Origin: Aurantiochytrium sp. KH105
Taxonomy: Eukaryota > Sar > Bigyra > Thraustochytrida > Thraustochytriidae
Assembly (NCBI GenBank): GCA_003116975.1
Contig: BGKB01000260.1
Span: forward strand, 1-64,000
DNA length: 64,000 bases
Reading direction: 5' to 3'
Part shown: one piece after another, positions 42,357-53,101 of the stretch
Position numbering within the stretch: position 1 is the stretch's first letter
Layout: the number at the start of each line of letters is the position of its first letter
Made by a program: the position numbers and the translations under genes
The notes under the pieces: generated by a model
Databases searched by the model: none
What the model was told of the DNA's origin: nothing
What the model saw: the letters and a program-made list of their open reading frames with translations, nothing else

Positions 42357-43988
42357 TTAGTCGACAAATTCGCTGGTCTGGCCAAGCATGACCTTGAGGC
42401 GCTGACGGAATCCATTGACGTGAGCGGCAATGTGGAAGAACAGAAAGGACATGATGGTAAAGAAGAGGGCGCCAAAGAAATCGGAGACATCCATGCAGCG
42501 TAATGAGCGGCGCGGGCAGAGCGTGTCCACGACGTAGCGAATGAGGTAAGCGGCAATGGCAATGCAAAGCGGAATGAGGTAGGGCCCAAGGAGCGCAAGG
42601 GGGTCGCGAAGGCTATTTGCCTCGCTGTATTCGCGGTAGCGCTCATCAATCTTGGTGTTGAGCTGCTCGCGATAGGCCTTGATGGAAGCAACAGGTCCGA
42701 TGGTGGCAATCTCGGCGAACTTGTCGCGCGCACCGTTGGCGCAAATGCGATGATGCTTGGAAAGCTTGTCTTTGCTGACATAAGGCTTGGACACACCAAC
42801 GAGCTTGTCCATCTCGCGCTTGTACGTGTTGAGCGCCGACTGCACGGCGTTCATGTTGTTGGCCTGGGTGGTGGCGGCGAGAAGGGTCTTTGCCTCAGGG
42901 AAGATCTTGGCCTCTTTGAAGAGAGAGCAGTAGACCTTGATGTACGTGTAGAGCTCGGTGGCGTTGACGGGGCGGCCCGAAACCTTTTTGACCACCATGC
43001 GCTTCGAGAAGACGCGACGGATGTAATCAGCGACAAGACGCCTAAAGTCGGGGGAAATCTTGTCAATGTCACCGTTGTAGTTCTTTTTCACAACTGCGAA
43101 ACCGGGGTGGGGCAGCATCCAGACGGAGACCTTTTCATAGCAGAGACGGATCTGTTCGCGCACCTCCTTGAGATCCTTTTGGTTCCGCTCGCTGAGGATC
43201 TCGCCAAGGTACTCTTTCATGTCGGCGCGAATATCCTCGAGTGGGCCCTCGACGTCGTGAAAGTCTTGCCAGTCGCGCACGAGGAGCTCGAGCCACTGAA
43301 ACGGGCGCGGACCCTCACCAGTGCTCTCGGCCTCGCCGTCTGCGGTGGAGTACCACTCCTCGTCCGAGGCCTGCTTGCGTTCCTCCATGAGGGCGACGCG
43401 GCCATACTCTGAAAAGAGGGCGAGATGCTGGAGGTTGTCCTCCTGAACGCGCTTGTCGAGGTTGTAGACGGAGTAGCTGGAGATGAGCGTGCTGAGACCA
43501 AAGATGGATGCCGTGAGATGCTGTCCAAGGGTCGAGTCGAACATGCCCTGGGTGTCCATGATGAGGACGGCGACCTTTTCGCCCTTGCCTCCCGGAAGCT
43601 CACGAATAAAGTGCTCGCTCCACATCCAAATACCGGTGGTGCAGCGCTCGCGTCCGCTGCGCCACCCAAAGCCGCCGGCCTTGTCGCCGCTATCGTCGGC
43701 CTTGTTGTTGTTGCCCTCGAGCTTGCCGCCGCTGTACATCCACGACTCGTCGGGCTCGCCGCGGCATTTATCGGGCTTGCTCGAGGTGCTGCGCAGGTAG
43801 CGAAGGAAGAGGTCGAGAATGAAACTTTTGCCCGTGCGGAAGGCGCCCACGACACTCACAATGTTAAGCTTCATGTCGCCCGGAATGGGCTGCAGCACGG
43901 ACTTGAGCGCCTTGTCATTGAGCACAAAGGACTCGCCGCGGGCATCGATGTCGATGATCTTGACCGCGCGGCCTTCATAGCGCCCCAT
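42357..43988 (-). CDS. Atlastin-like (GBP-family) membrane-fusion GTPase
   Basis: The 543-aa protein starts at the ATG at 43988. The P-loop is GAFRTGKS (residues 48-55). The switch-1 region is TTGIWMW (117-123), the G3 motif DTQG is at 145-148, and the GBP-type guanine motif RD is at 238-239. A helical middle domain follows. Two closely spaced hydrophobic segments near 457-485 and 495-520 form a hairpin anchor, and a short amphipathic tail ends the protein. Order, spacing and length match atlastins (about 550 aa), which sit in the endoplasmic reticulum and drive homotypic fusion of ER tubules after GTP-dependent dimerisation. An RHD3/Sey1-type protein would be much longer. The upstream spacer has a GCACT pentamer repeat. 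The 3' end lies 204 bp from the EML-type gene's start, same strand. Confidence 0.93.
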   Translation of the reverse strand: MGRYEGRAVKIIDIDARGESFVLNDKALKSVLQPIPGDMKLNIVSVVGAFRTGKSFILDLFLRYLRSTSSKPDKCRGEPDESWMYSGGKLEGNNNKADDSGDKAGGFGWRSGRERCTTGIWMWSEHFIRELPGGKGEKVAVLIMDTQGMFDSTLGQHLTASIFGLSTLISSYSVYNLDKRVQEDNLQHLALFSEYGRVALMEERKQASDEEWYSTADGEAESTGEGPRPFQWLELLVRDWQDFHDVEGPLEDIRADMKEYLGEILSERNQKDLKEVREQIRLCYEKVSVWMLPHPGFAVVKKNYNGDIDKISPDFRRLVADYIRRVFSKRMVVKKVSGRPVNATELYTYIKVYCSLFKEAKIFPEAKTLLAATTQANNMNAVQSALNTYKREMDKLVGVSKPYVSKDKLSKHHRICANGARDKFAEIATIGPVASIKAYREQLNTKIDERYREYSEANSLRDPLALLGPYLIPLCIAIAAYLIRYVVDTLCPRRSLRCMDVSDFFGALFFTIMSFLFFHIAAHVNGFRQRLKVMLGQTSEFVD

Positions 43989-46580
43989 CGCGCCTCGCGT
44001 CTGTACCCTGCCTGCGTGGCAACTTGCCTGCGCACGCCTCGCCCCCCTGCTCGACGCTGCGCGCGCGCGCGGCTGGGTGCACGAGCGAGCGAGTACCTAC
44101 GTGCCGCGCGCAGGAGTACTGTCCCCTCGCGCGCCTCTCGGCTTCGCTCGCCTTCTCTGCGCGCGCGGGTGCACGGGTGCGGCGGGTGCGCGCGCGCGGG
44201 CGCGGCGCCGGTCGCGGCGGGTGCGGCGGTGCGCGGGCGCGGGCGCGGCAGAGCGGCAGAGCGGCAGAGCGGCGCGAGCGGCGACGGGCCTCGGCGAGCG
44301 GGGCGATCCGCGTTTGAGAGTCTGCTCGCCCGCTCGAGTATAGGCTGGATTCACTCTTTTTCCAGTTGCACACACACAGATTACCTCGATCCTCACAGTT
44401 TGCGCGTGTTGCGGCGAATCGATCGCCGCGATGAGCTCCTTCCGGGTTGCAACTTGCCACGATTGTGTGGCACTGCATTGCACTGCACTGCACTGCACTG
44501 CACGGCACTGTATACTGCAAAGCTCGCAAAACTTCACTCACTGCCTAGCGACAGGAGACCGAGCACAGGGAAATGCTCGCTCGGCTCGCGGGGGTGTGCA
44601 AGGCAAGGCAATTGGCGAGCGAAGTAGAGGTGAAACTTTTATCACAAGAGCCAGGCGCTTTTGCCGTAACCTAGCTTTGCTTTGATTGGCTTGTCTCAAG
44701 ATGCAAGTGATCCAGTGCCAGGCGACTGTAGAATGACGTTCATGTTCTTGCCATGCTCAATGGCATAGCAAGCAAGTCTGTAAGACGTGAACACGAGAAG
44801 AAATTCTTTTGCTTGTTTGAGCATGAGGTTCTACTGCTTGACACACAAGCAGCTCAACAAAGCAAGTTGTGTTACATGTTCGTCAGGCCACAACCACAAG
44901 TCATTCGGTTGAGCTGCCGATCGAATTGGACCCGAACATATTTTCATTAAATGATGCATCGTCAGGGCTGGCAAAAAAGTGCGCGCATGTGCATCTGCGT
45001 GTGCGTGTGCGAGCGCCAAAGACACCTCTCGTTTCAGACGCAGGCAAAAATTACTTGGTGCAACGAGGATGCTGCATGTGCGGACGACGAAGCCCTAGAT
45101 TCGACGACCTCTTCCCTTGGGCAGAGGAAGCTCAGGTGGGATTTAAAGAGGGGGGAGCAATCGCTCGTAGGCGCGACGCGCCTGTCTGCTTGTTTGACGG
45201 CCTGTTTGCCAGCCTCCTTGTCGAAACTGAGAATGCACAGTATGCACGCTGTGAGTACCCCGGGGACGATCTGCGCGCCTGTGGTCAAATTGGTTGTGGC
45301 CCGCGGGGTCGCTCGCTTCTTGGTGGTCCGTACTTTATCTCGCGCGAGCTCTCGGTCCTACTCGGCGTCCTCGACCCCCTCCCCAGCGGCACGAGGCGCA
45401 AGCGTGCCAGGAGAGCCAGACAGATGATCTTTGCGGCGGATGGCCAGCCGTCTTATCCGCCCATCCATGTGCCGAGTAGGCCTATAGCCTACGTTCATTC
45501 ATTCCTTCATTCCATCATGCATGATCACTTTTTTGATGTGAGACTGTGAGGGCTAAGTTGCTGCGGGGACGCCTGTGTCCTCGAGGGCCAGCGGCGGCGT
45601 CTCGCTTACTGACAATGCGGTGTCCCCATGCCCCCTGCGCGGGCGCAAAGGTCTGAATCTTCGAGCGGGCAAGTCCCCTCTCCGCGGCCAGGTCCCTACT
45701 CTGTGGCAGCGCGCTGGCTCCGCGCGCGGACTTTCCATCGCACGCCGGAATTGCAGGGTCTCTAGAGGCGGACCATCTCGCAAATGACCTGCCTGCGGGC
45801 GGAGTTCGCAAGAGTAAAAACGAAAGCAAAGCAGTTGCCATGGAACGCAACGCAAGGAAGGGTATGGTGAGGCAAGACGACGAAACAAGTCAAGCAACGC
45901 GGACCGAGCGCGGTACATTGGCGTCGTCGCACGGCATGTATAAGAATGAAGATAAGAGCCAGATTGCACGCACGGGACGGCATTCTGGGTCGCGAGAGTG
46001 GACGGGGCCCCGGCGAGGTGCAAAAATAAGAGTCGCGCATGCGGGCTTCAGACACGCTGGGGAGGAGGGACGATAGATGCATACGGCCAGCCGGCCGACC
46101 TCGCCAGACAAAGTATAGAAAAGAGATAAGGGGTGGAAGAGGAGAAAAGGGGGGGAAGAGGGGGGGGGGGGGGCGAGAGAACTGGAAGAAGAAGAGCAAA
46201 ACGACAGGCAGCATCTGACTGTCCACCGGGGTAACGTGAAGCTGCTTTTGTCGCCACCTTGTCGCCTCGTTTCTCGAAAATATGAAAGATAGGAGAATTT
46301 ACTTCTCGACTCCTTGGGCGCAACCTGACTGGGTTCTTTTGACCGCGTCGTCGGTTAAAAATGTCCCATGAGGCCTTTGCGGAAGATGTTATGGCCTGAC
46401 TATCAAATGGCGCAGGTTTCGTGAGCAGGCATGTCCGCGCATGTCAGGATGTGCCGCGCAAGCCGCATCGTGGCGCTGAGCAAACCTGCAACTCGAGCCA
46501 AGAGAAAAGATAAGAACAGAAAAAAGGCAAGAGAAAGCCCCGAAGAGAATCCGTCAAGCAAGAACCAAGTTGAAGCAAGG
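43989..46580. other. Repeat-rich spacer between divergent genes
   Basis: It separates the atlastin-like gene (-) from the secreted LRR-like gene (+). The first 350 bp are GCGC-rich low complexity. GCACT/GCATT pentamers lie at 44470-44510, a TAGGCCTA palindrome at 45477-45484 and a run of 14 G residues near 46160-46173. One plus-strand frame of 226 codons (44869-45549) opens with TTG and has no recognisable features. No gene is supported. Confidence 0.55.
44470..44510. repeat. (GCACT)n pentanucleotide repeat upstream of the atlastin-like gene
   Basis: GCACT units with GCATT and GCACG variants, about 480 bp upstream of the atlastin-like ATG. Another member of the short-array class with a GCA core. 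Confidence 0.9.
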
Positions 46581-47780
46581 ATGAAGGGCCAAGTGCTCGC
46601 CGTGATGGCCATGATGGCTGTCGCGCATCTTAGCGCGCTGTCAATGGCCAAGCCCCCCAAGGGTGAGCAAAACAAGTTCAAGAAGCTCATGAAGCGCTTT
46701 GACTACGAGGCATGGGAGAGCTGCAACAACTCGACGTGCCTCAAGAATGCATGCGAGTGCGACGAATGTGTCGTGTGCGATGCGGAGACAGACTCCATTC
46801 TTAGTGTAGACTGGTCTGGCGTCGGACTCCAGCTCCACAAGGGCAAAGTTCCGCAAAAGGACATTAGCAAGTTCCTGAAAAAGGCCAAGCACCTCGAGTC
46901 CTTCGACATCACGAACAACACGGCTCTCCTCGAAGACTCGCGCGACTGCATCAAGCTCAAAGAGTGCTCCAAGAGCGAAGAGCTTTGCGAGGCGGACTTT
47001 ACGATCTGCAACATGCCGACCGGAGCGCCGACAATTGCGCCGCGTAACTACGCAAACGAGTGGGAGTACTTTTACGACGTGTCGAACGGCGCCGGCTGGA
47101 ACAAGGAAGCCGGCAAGTTTACCCCATTCCCGTGCACGGGCAAGGGTACTGGCAAGGTGAAAGCTGTGGACAACAAGTACATTTACTGCACGGACGGCTA
47201 CCTGACGGAAATCTACTTTCACAACCAGTATGTTGACGGCGAGGTTTCCCCCGAGATCATTGAGGCTATTCTGACCTCTCCCGGATTCACCAGTTTCTAC
47301 ATTCACGACGATGACTATGCGCTGACGACGACCTCGTGCATTGACAGCATGCACGAGATTTTCGAGCCGTACGGCCCGGTTGCAGTTGAGGACTTCGTCG
47401 CGGACAACATTACGATTTGCCCTCTCGACGACCCTGTGGAGGACGAGACGGAAGCCTGGACGATTATGTTTGATGCTCTCGGCGGCAAGGACTGGAAGAA
47501 GTGCTCGGGCAAGCGCACCAACCCAAGTGACTGCAACTACCTCACCCAGGTTGGCGGCTACTTTACTGAGATCAACTTTACCGAAAAGATGGGCTTTGAC
47601 GATGTCAGCGACCTCAAGTACGAGATCCTCAAGTTTGCCATGACTCTGCAGTTTCTCGAGGTCTTTGACATTTCGGGCGAGAAGATCTGTTTTAGCGAGG
47701 AGTACCAGGACCTTTTGGGCTGCGACGACACGGTCGACTGCACCTTCCACGCATCTTGCGACGATGAGGAGGAGGAGTAA
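46581..47780 (+). CDS. Secreted protein with decayed leucine-rich repeats (399 aa)
   Basis: I choose the ATG at 46581 because it opens a clear signal peptide (M-K-G-Q-V-L-A-V then a hydrophobic core ending LSALSMA); an in-frame ATG at 46431 would bury it behind 50 basic residues. Three units share a layout typical of the N-cap and first repeat of stramenopile extracellular LRR proteins: a Trp-bearing head with G-W or D-W (GAGWNKEAG; ALGGKDWKKC), a Cys pair, then a short L-T-E-I-x-F/F-T-E-I-x-F strand and a G-x-V-x-x-E-I turn. The repeats are too irregular to call a standard LRR domain. Cysteines are numerous and even in spacing, as in secreted proteins. The last five residues are D-E-E-E-E. 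It is probably an extracellular or wall-associated binding protein; ligand unknown. Confidence 0.8.
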   Translation: MKGQVLAVMAMMAVAHLSALSMAKPPKGEQNKFKKLMKRFDYEAWESCNNSTCLKNACECDECVVCDAETDSILSVDWSGVGLQLHKGKVPQKDISKFLKKAKHLESFDITNNTALLEDSRDCIKLKECSKSEELCEADFTICNMPTGAPTIAPRNYANEWEYFYDVSNGAGWNKEAGKFTPFPCTGKGTGKVKAVDNKYIYCTDGYLTEIYFHNQYVDGEVSPEIIEAILTSPGFTSFYIHDDDYALTTTSCIDSMHEIFEPYGPVAVEDFVADNITICPLDDPVEDETEAWTIMFDALGGKDWKKCSGKRTNPSDCNYLTQVGGYFTEINFTEKMGFDDVSDLKYEILKFAMTLQFLEVFDISGEKICFSEEYQDLLGCDDTVDCTFHASCDDEEEE

Positions 47781-48865
47781 GCAAGGGTAAGCATGCGACA
47801 TCTCTCCAAGATCGAGATGTGAAACTTGGAAAAGGAGTGGCCGGAGGACGAAGGACTGTCTTTATCACCTTTAGTTTATTCCCCACTCTACTTTCTACGA
47901 AACAGGCCCACCTTTTGGCGAGCTTGTTACCCACCAGCTCATAAGCCGGTACTAGCAGGCTCTACGAAGTAACAAGAAACCATTAATCAAATCTTCTCTT
48001 TTTAGAAAAATCCATACACCCGATCATTGCGGTCATTCTTTTTGCGCCCTCAATGTTGTGGCCGTGGCTAGCAGCTTTTCCGTAGTACTGGCTTAGTTAG
48101 GCCTAGGCCCAGGCCTAGCTAGACTCGAAACGATCCGAGATTTGTGGCCTATTTCTAGATTAGACCGATTTGAGAAATGGATGGACCTGCCGCGGCGACC
48201 AAGCAATCAATCGTCAGCAAATCTTCATCGTGGTTGTCGAAGAGGAGGAGGGCAAGGCCTGTTGTGTTGCGTGTCACGCAATGGACTGACGGTGAAGGAC
48301 TGAAAAGGCGCGCGCGGGGCGTGCGTGCATGCGCGCGTGTATGTGTGCGTGCGTGCGTGAATGCATGCGTTTCTTCGCGCGAAGAAATGAAAGAAGCACG
48401 ATGTAGGTTTTTGTTCGCGGCGAGGAGACTGATGGTGCGTCTCCAAAACAAAAACAAGTGCGGCAATGAGGAGAGAGGATCGAGGGCTGCTTTCCTTTGT
48501 GGCCTGGCTTGGCCTCGAGTTGAAGCGCGCACAGAGGCCAGAGATTAGACACCCTGAATAATTGTGCAGACTAAAAAACCTTGGTGATAACCAGTTAGGG
48601 TAATAATCCATGCACCACCACGATGAGGTCTTTCTTGTGCAACGCGCTTCCTCGAGGCAAAGAATAGGAAAGGAAAGGAAAGGAGTGGTTTTGGATGGAG
48701 ATGTGCGAAGAAACATTTGGAGAGAATTGAGAAACAGGATCAACTGACTTTGGTAAGGACGCGCTGCAATGCAATGATGCCATACAGTGGGGACCTACGA
48801 ACTGTGTTGGTTTCGTCGTTCGTCGCACGTAAATCATATCATACACAGAGCCTGAGACTTTGTAT
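47781..48865. other. Convergent 3' spacer
   Basis: Lies between the stops of the secreted LRR-like gene (+) and an unknown gene (-). It holds a TAGGCCTAGGCCC element inside an imperfect palindrome (48098-48118) and a TGCG-rich purine/pyrimidine alternation near 48320-48370. No gene supported. Confidence 0.6.
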
Positions 48866-49942
48866 TTACACATTCTCTGACTCGCTTTCTTGAGGCGAGG
48901 GCGCGGGATAGTCGCGCTCGAGATCCGAAAAGAATTGCATGGCCATGTTCTGAACACGGTTCCGGTCCGCATTGGGTCGGTTCGGTGGACCGCGCACGAA
49001 GGCACGCCACTGCTCGAGCGACTGTGTGGCGAACTCGGGATCAAAGTCATAGATTTGACGAAAGTAGTAGCGGATCGAAGGGAAGAGCTCGGTCATGAGG
49101 TAGACCTGCGCGGACTCGCGGGACTCGTCTGATTCGGCAATCTCTGGAATCTCACCGACCAACTCGCCACAGCATCTCTCGAGTCCGACGAGGGCGGAAG
49201 TGGAGAAGCGACGGTCCGCAAACTGCTGGGGTTGCCTGCTGGCGTCGAGCACGCTTTCCCTGTCGAAGCCAGCTTCCTGGGCGAGACGGTCGATCTCGGC
49301 GAGGTCGTCCTCGCTAAAGGGGAGCGCCGTCTCGGGTTCTGCAAAGGTGCCCGCGAAGAGCATGTAGTCGACGAGGCTCTCTACCCTGTAGCGCACGCGC
49401 GTGCCGTTGGGGCGCTCGTAGATGAATGTCGGTTCATCCTCTGTAATTTCTGTAAGCAATATTGGATCGCGGCGGCTGTAGTCGGTCGTTGCGGATCTCC
49501 AGTCGTCGTGCTCGTCTTGGTCTTGGTCATCTTCGTCGTCTTGCTCGTCGAAGCGGTGTTCGCGCTTGGCCTTGTAGTCTTCGTATTCGTCGTCGCTGCC
49601 GAGGCTGTCGAGGTGCCCGCGGAGGTCCTCGCTGCCGGAGGTGAGGGTGCGAAAGTTCGTGCTGAGCCTCCTTCTGTTGCTGCTGGAGGCGCCCAGACTG
49701 AGCCTTCTGCTGCTGCTGCTGTTGCTGGTGCTGCTGCTGGCGCCGACGCTTTCCCGCGCGCCGGGCAGCGAGGCGACAATGGTGCGCACGCGCGCGCTGA
49801 GGCGCTTCCGGTGCCTGTTCTTGGTCGTGCGCGTGTTGCTCACCGACGGCGTGCGCTCGCTGAAGCGCCTCCGCCGGCCGCCGTCCTCCTGGTCCTCCTC
49901 CCGGGCCCTGTCCAGGTCGTCGGACCCGAAGAACCTCTGCAT
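48866..49942 (-). CDS. Unknown acidic/Ser-rich protein (358 aa)
   Basis: The first ATG in the frame is at 49942 (M-Q-R-F-F-G-S-D-D); upstream codons reach only a GTG. Residues 1-110 are disordered in character: Arg-rich, then Ser runs, with several R-x-x-S sites that kinases could use. Residues about 110-150 are Asp/Glu-rich. From about 155 to the end the chain is more ordered, with a strand-like FIYERPNGTRVRYRV, helices around EDDLAEIDRLAQEAGF, a CC pair near residue 260 and an aromatic helix (FPSIRYYFRQIYDF). I recognise no domain. Codon bias in the second half supports a real gene. The leader region upstream is very G/C-skewed. Confidence 0.7.
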   Translation of the reverse strand: MQRFFGSDDLDRAREEDQEDGGRRRRFSERTPSVSNTRTTKNRHRKRLSARVRTIVASLPGARESVGASSSTSNSSSSRRLSLGASSSNRRRLSTNFRTLTSGSEDLRGHLDSLGSDDEYEDYKAKREHRFDEQDDEDDQDQDEHDDWRSATTDYSRRDPILLTEITEDEPTFIYERPNGTRVRYRVESLVDYMLFAGTFAEPETALPFSEDDLAEIDRLAQEAGFDRESVLDASRQPQQFADRRFSTSALVGLERCCGELVGEIPEIAESDESRESAQVYLMTELFPSIRYYFRQIYDFDPEFATQSLEQWRAFVRGPPNRPNADRNRVQNMAMQFFSDLERDYPAPSPQESESENV

Positions 49943-51667
49943 CGTCGCGGTCTGCGCGCCTGCCTCCACCCCCGCCGCTCTCGCCGCTCTCGCCGCCGCA
50001 GGCGCTGCCGCTGCAGGCGCCGCCGCTGCAGGCGCGGCCAGCGCGCGGGCGTCTGGGTCTGCTCCCGCCGCGGCGTCTGCGCGGGCGTCGCGGTTCTGCG
50101 CCCAGCACAGCAGCAGCCGGCGCCAGGCCCTGCCGCCCGCCGCGGCCGCGGCCGCCGCCTCCGCCGTCGTGCCTCGCCGCCTCCCTCCCTCCCGCCCGCC
50201 GCGCGTTGGCCGCGAGCCTGAGCGTCTGCCCGCCCGCCCGCCCGCCTGCCCGTCTGCCGGCCGCCTGCCCGCGCCGGGAGGAGGCGGGGTGGGATGCCTG
50301 GATGGATGGATGGATGGATGGATGCGGGAGCGGCGGCACTCGAGCGGCGGCGATCGAGCGGCGCGAACGAGCGGAGACGCAGCGAGGCGGGCGGCAGCGC
50401 GGGGAGGAGGAGAGCAGGACGCAGCCGCGGCGTGCCCGCGGAGGGCAGGAGGAGGGAGGCCAGGGAGGGAGCGAGGGAGCGAGGGAGGGAGGGAGGGAGG
50501 CGCCGCGTCCGTTGGCGGGAGGGAGGCAGAAGAGGGAGAGGAGCAGAGCAGCGGCGCGGCGCGGGGCCAGCCAGCCAGCTGAAGGCGCTCGCGGGAGGGT
50601 GGGCGGGAGGACAGGAGGGAGGACAGGAGGGAGCCAGGCAGGGAAGGCGAGCGTGACGTGACGCCGGCGGGGAGGAATAGGGCAGGAAGGAAGGAGCCCG
50701 CGAGGCAGGGGGACGCAGCGCGGGCGTCCCTGGTGCGGATATTTCTTGCCTTGTTGCTGCTTGTTGCGTGCTGGCCGGTTCACGCAGGTGGGGACGCGGC
50801 GGCAGCGTCTCCGCTGGGGACCGGCGAGAGTGAGTCAGAGAGAGGGAGGGAGGAGGGGAGAGAGGCGGACTCGGGAAGATACGAACGAAAGAAAGAAAGA
50901 CGCGACGACGAGATCGACCGCGATGATGACGATCGGCGGCGGCACGGCTGCGAGGCCCGACAGTCAATCCCAATCGGGCTGGCAGTGGCGGAAGGCTGTG
51001 TCCCGCGGGGCTCTGGACGCAAAGCGCAGCAGCGAGAAGAAATAAATGAGCGAAGCACGGAAAGGATGAGCAACGAACGGGGAGTGGCCGAGGCTCGAAT
51101 GAGGAGGTCCGGCCGGGCCGCACGCGTGATTGATTGATTGATTGATCGATCGATCGATCGATTGATCGATCGATTCCCGGCCACTGGCAGCTGCAAAGCT
51201 GCTGGAACAGATCGGTCGATCGATCGATCGTGCGAGCCGGCCAGCCAGGCTCCAGCGGCAGCGCGGCTCACAAATTGGGCGGGGTGACGTCACCACCTGC
51301 GGCGGCAGATCTGCTCGATGAGATAGAGCAAGGTCCTTTGACTCACAAGAAAGCACGGGGCCCGTCCACGCAACAGCAAACGGCACCTGGCGGCATCAGC
51401 CGGCAAAGCGTTGCTACATAGTTGAAGCGCGCGCGGAATCGTCGACGAGGACTTGGAAGGAACGGAGCGGCTTGCCACAACGCGCAAGGAAGGCGGGTGG
51501 ATGGTTGGTTCTTCGAAGTTATAAAGAAAGCAACCCAAGGGCGGGCAAAGTAGAGAAACTATCTAGGCCTAAGGTCTGGCCCCCAAACAAACCAAGCAAA
51601 GCCAAGGAAAAACAAGGCACAAGCATGGTAAAGGTGACGAGACGATGCATATCATATGTCCTGCTCA
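49943..51667. other. GC- and purine-skewed spacer
   Basis: Upstream of the unknown acidic/Ser-rich gene. It contains GCC/GCG-rich DNA (49960-50290), GGAT tetramers (about 50301-50325), a long GGGA/GAGG purine tract (50440-50700), GATT and GATC tetramers (51128-51175 and 51212-51230) and a TAGGCCTA element (51564-51571). Long frames on both strands overlap one another and are Pro/Arg/Ala-rich, which points to non-coding GC-rich DNA. Confidence 0.6.
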
Positions 51668-52591
51668 TCAGAGCTTGGACCTCGCGCGAAGCTCAATGAG
51701 GTTTCGAATAGCAGGATTGACCTCGTCAGCACACTGCTCACTGGCGCCATGACCCGCGCCGGGGATGAGCAAGAGCTCAGCATTCGACCCGATCTCACGG
51801 GCGAGGAGGTGCGAGTTCGCGTCCGGCACGAGAATGTCGCTATCCCCAGACACCACGAGCACAGGCAAGATCGAACCAAGCTGCTTTAAACGCTGCGTCG
51901 GCACGCGATGCGTCATGACAGCAAGCGCTTGCTTGACGAAAATGGGAAAGTCCATGTACTTTCTGCCCTCTTGGGCGCTGGCCTCCGTCCTGCCAAGAAT
52001 GACAGAGCGCACAATGTCTGCATTCGTCTTCCCAGACACCTCATCGAGAGCCTCGAGGTAGGTACTAGGGAACATGAGCTGCAGCATCTTTTCCACCTTG
52101 GTTTCCGATGTCTGGGCCATGAGCGACTGAAGCAGCGTAAAAATGCCTGTTGGCAGAACCGTGATGAATTGAAGCAGTGACTTGATACCGCCTGCAATGG
52201 TCGAGAGCAGCGTCACGCTCGCAAAGCGCTCCAAGTCGAGGAATGCAAGCTCCTGCGTAATCATGCCGCCCATGGACACGCCAACGAGATGAATGTCCTT
52301 GGACCAGCCGATATGACGCAAAACCGCCAGTCCATCCTTGGCCATGGCACGCGTCGTCCATCGCCCTGGAACGTGGTCCGAATGGCCCATGCCGCGATTA
52401 TCATACGCGACCACGCGGTAACCGGGAATCCTGACAAAGTAGTCAATCTGCGGCTCCCAAGGACGCAAGTCGCAGCCCATTCCCATGGTGAGGAACACGC
52501 GGTGCGTCGCTTCGTCTTCGCTTGCGCCAAAGGCCTCATACCAGATGCGGTGCGCGGGCTCGCCCGCGTTGACCACGTTGCAAAAGGGCAT
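51668..52591 (-). CDS. Alpha/beta-hydrolase fold protein (307 aa)
   Basis: The start is set at the ATG at 52591 (M-P-F-C-N-V-V-N-A-G), from which the fold begins at once; the frame continues upstream without recognisable sequence. The nucleophile elbow is GVSMGG with Ser106, the acid is Asp252 in SGDSDILVPD and the base His281 in GAGHG, a complete catalytic triad in the right order. An oxyanion-region MGMG lies at residues 36-39, and VVAYDNRGMGHSD (60-72) is the usual strand-turn after the first strands. Closest in style to epoxide-hydrolase/esterase or 3-oxoadipate enol-lactonase-like members. Substrate cannot be told. No signal peptide, so cytosolic. Confidence 0.92.
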   Translation of the reverse strand: MPFCNVVNAGEPAHRIWYEAFGASEDEATHRVFLTMGMGCDLRPWEPQIDYFVRIPGYRVVAYDNRGMGHSDHVPGRWTTRAMAKDGLAVLRHIGWSKDIHLVGVSMGGMITQELAFLDLERFASVTLLSTIAGGIKSLLQFITVLPTGIFTLLQSLMAQTSETKVEKMLQLMFPSTYLEALDEVSGKTNADIVRSVILGRTEASAQEGRKYMDFPIFVKQALAVMTHRVPTQRLKQLGSILPVLVVSGDSDILVPDANSHLLAREIGSNAELLLIPGAGHGASEQCADEVNPAIRNLIELRARSKL

Positions 52592-52866
52592 CTTTCTTTC
52601 TCTCCTTCTTGCTGACGAGACTGGCCGATCGCACCGGCGCTTGCCTTGTCTCGATCGAGTCGACGAGCAGCGCTCCCAGACACCTGCTCCCTCGTTCGCT
52701 TGCTCGCTGTCGCTTGCTCGCACGCTCACGCTTTGAGGTTTACGTTCGTCGAAGAAGCTTTGCGCTAGAGGCTGCTGACTTTTCGCCCCTTGTCTCTCGC
52801 TCAGACATCACCTTTTGAGTACCGAGATGGCCCCCTGCCTCAACGATCAGAAATGACCGCGATCGG
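52592..52866. other. Spacer between hydrolase and first tRNA gene
   Basis: GCTCGC/GCTTGC-rich near 52690-52730, then ordinary sequence. It carries the hydrolase promoter and the 5' flank of the first tRNA. No gene seen. Confidence 0.55.
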
Positions 52867-52938
52867 GGGCGCGTAGATCAGTGGCAGATCGCCTGCTTAG
52901 CATGCAGGAGGTCATGGGTTCAATTCCCATCGTGTCCA
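52867..52938 (+). tRNA. tRNA-Ala(AGC): tRNA-Ala (AGC), copy 1
   Basis: A 72-nt cloverleaf folds fully: 7-bp acceptor, D stem GATC/GATC, anticodon stem CCTGC/GCAGG with loop TTAGCAT (anticodon AGC), T stem ATGGG/CCCAT. The G3-U70 wobble pair that marks alanine tRNAs is present. Discriminator is A and CCA is not encoded. This copy has C instead of T in the D loop. T-runs follow within 10 bp as pol III terminator. No intron. Confidence 0.97.
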
Positions 52939-53029
52939 TTCTTTTTATTTTTATTTTTTTTTCTAAATTTGTAAGTGGCAAGTGAGTTTTGTTGGATTGT
53001 GGCTGCTCCAGTATTGTCCATCAGGAAAC

Positions 53030-53101
53030 GGGCGCGTAGATCAGTGGTAGATCGCCTGCTTCGCATGCAGGATGTCATGGGTTCGATTCCCATCGTGTCC
53101 A
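53030..53101 (+). tRNA. tRNA-Ala(CGC): tRNA-Ala (CGC), variant copy
   Basis: Identical to the AGC copies except at three positions: anticodon CGC (reads GCG), G to T in the variable region and A to G in the T loop, which restores the consensus box B GGTTCGATTCC. G3-U70 is kept. It is followed by a run of nine or more T. It is probably a member of the same family whose anticodon changed. Confidence 0.97.

Noticed and set aside
44869-45549. 226-codon plus-strand frame between the atlastin-like and LRR-like genes
   Set aside because: Opens with TTG, no conserved motif, local GC-driven frame; kept as spacer.
49527-51123. Two long minus-strand frames (418 and 427 codons)
   Set aside because: They overlap the 5' part of the acidic/Ser-rich gene and GC-skewed repeats, and are built of Pro, Arg, Ala and Ser runs.
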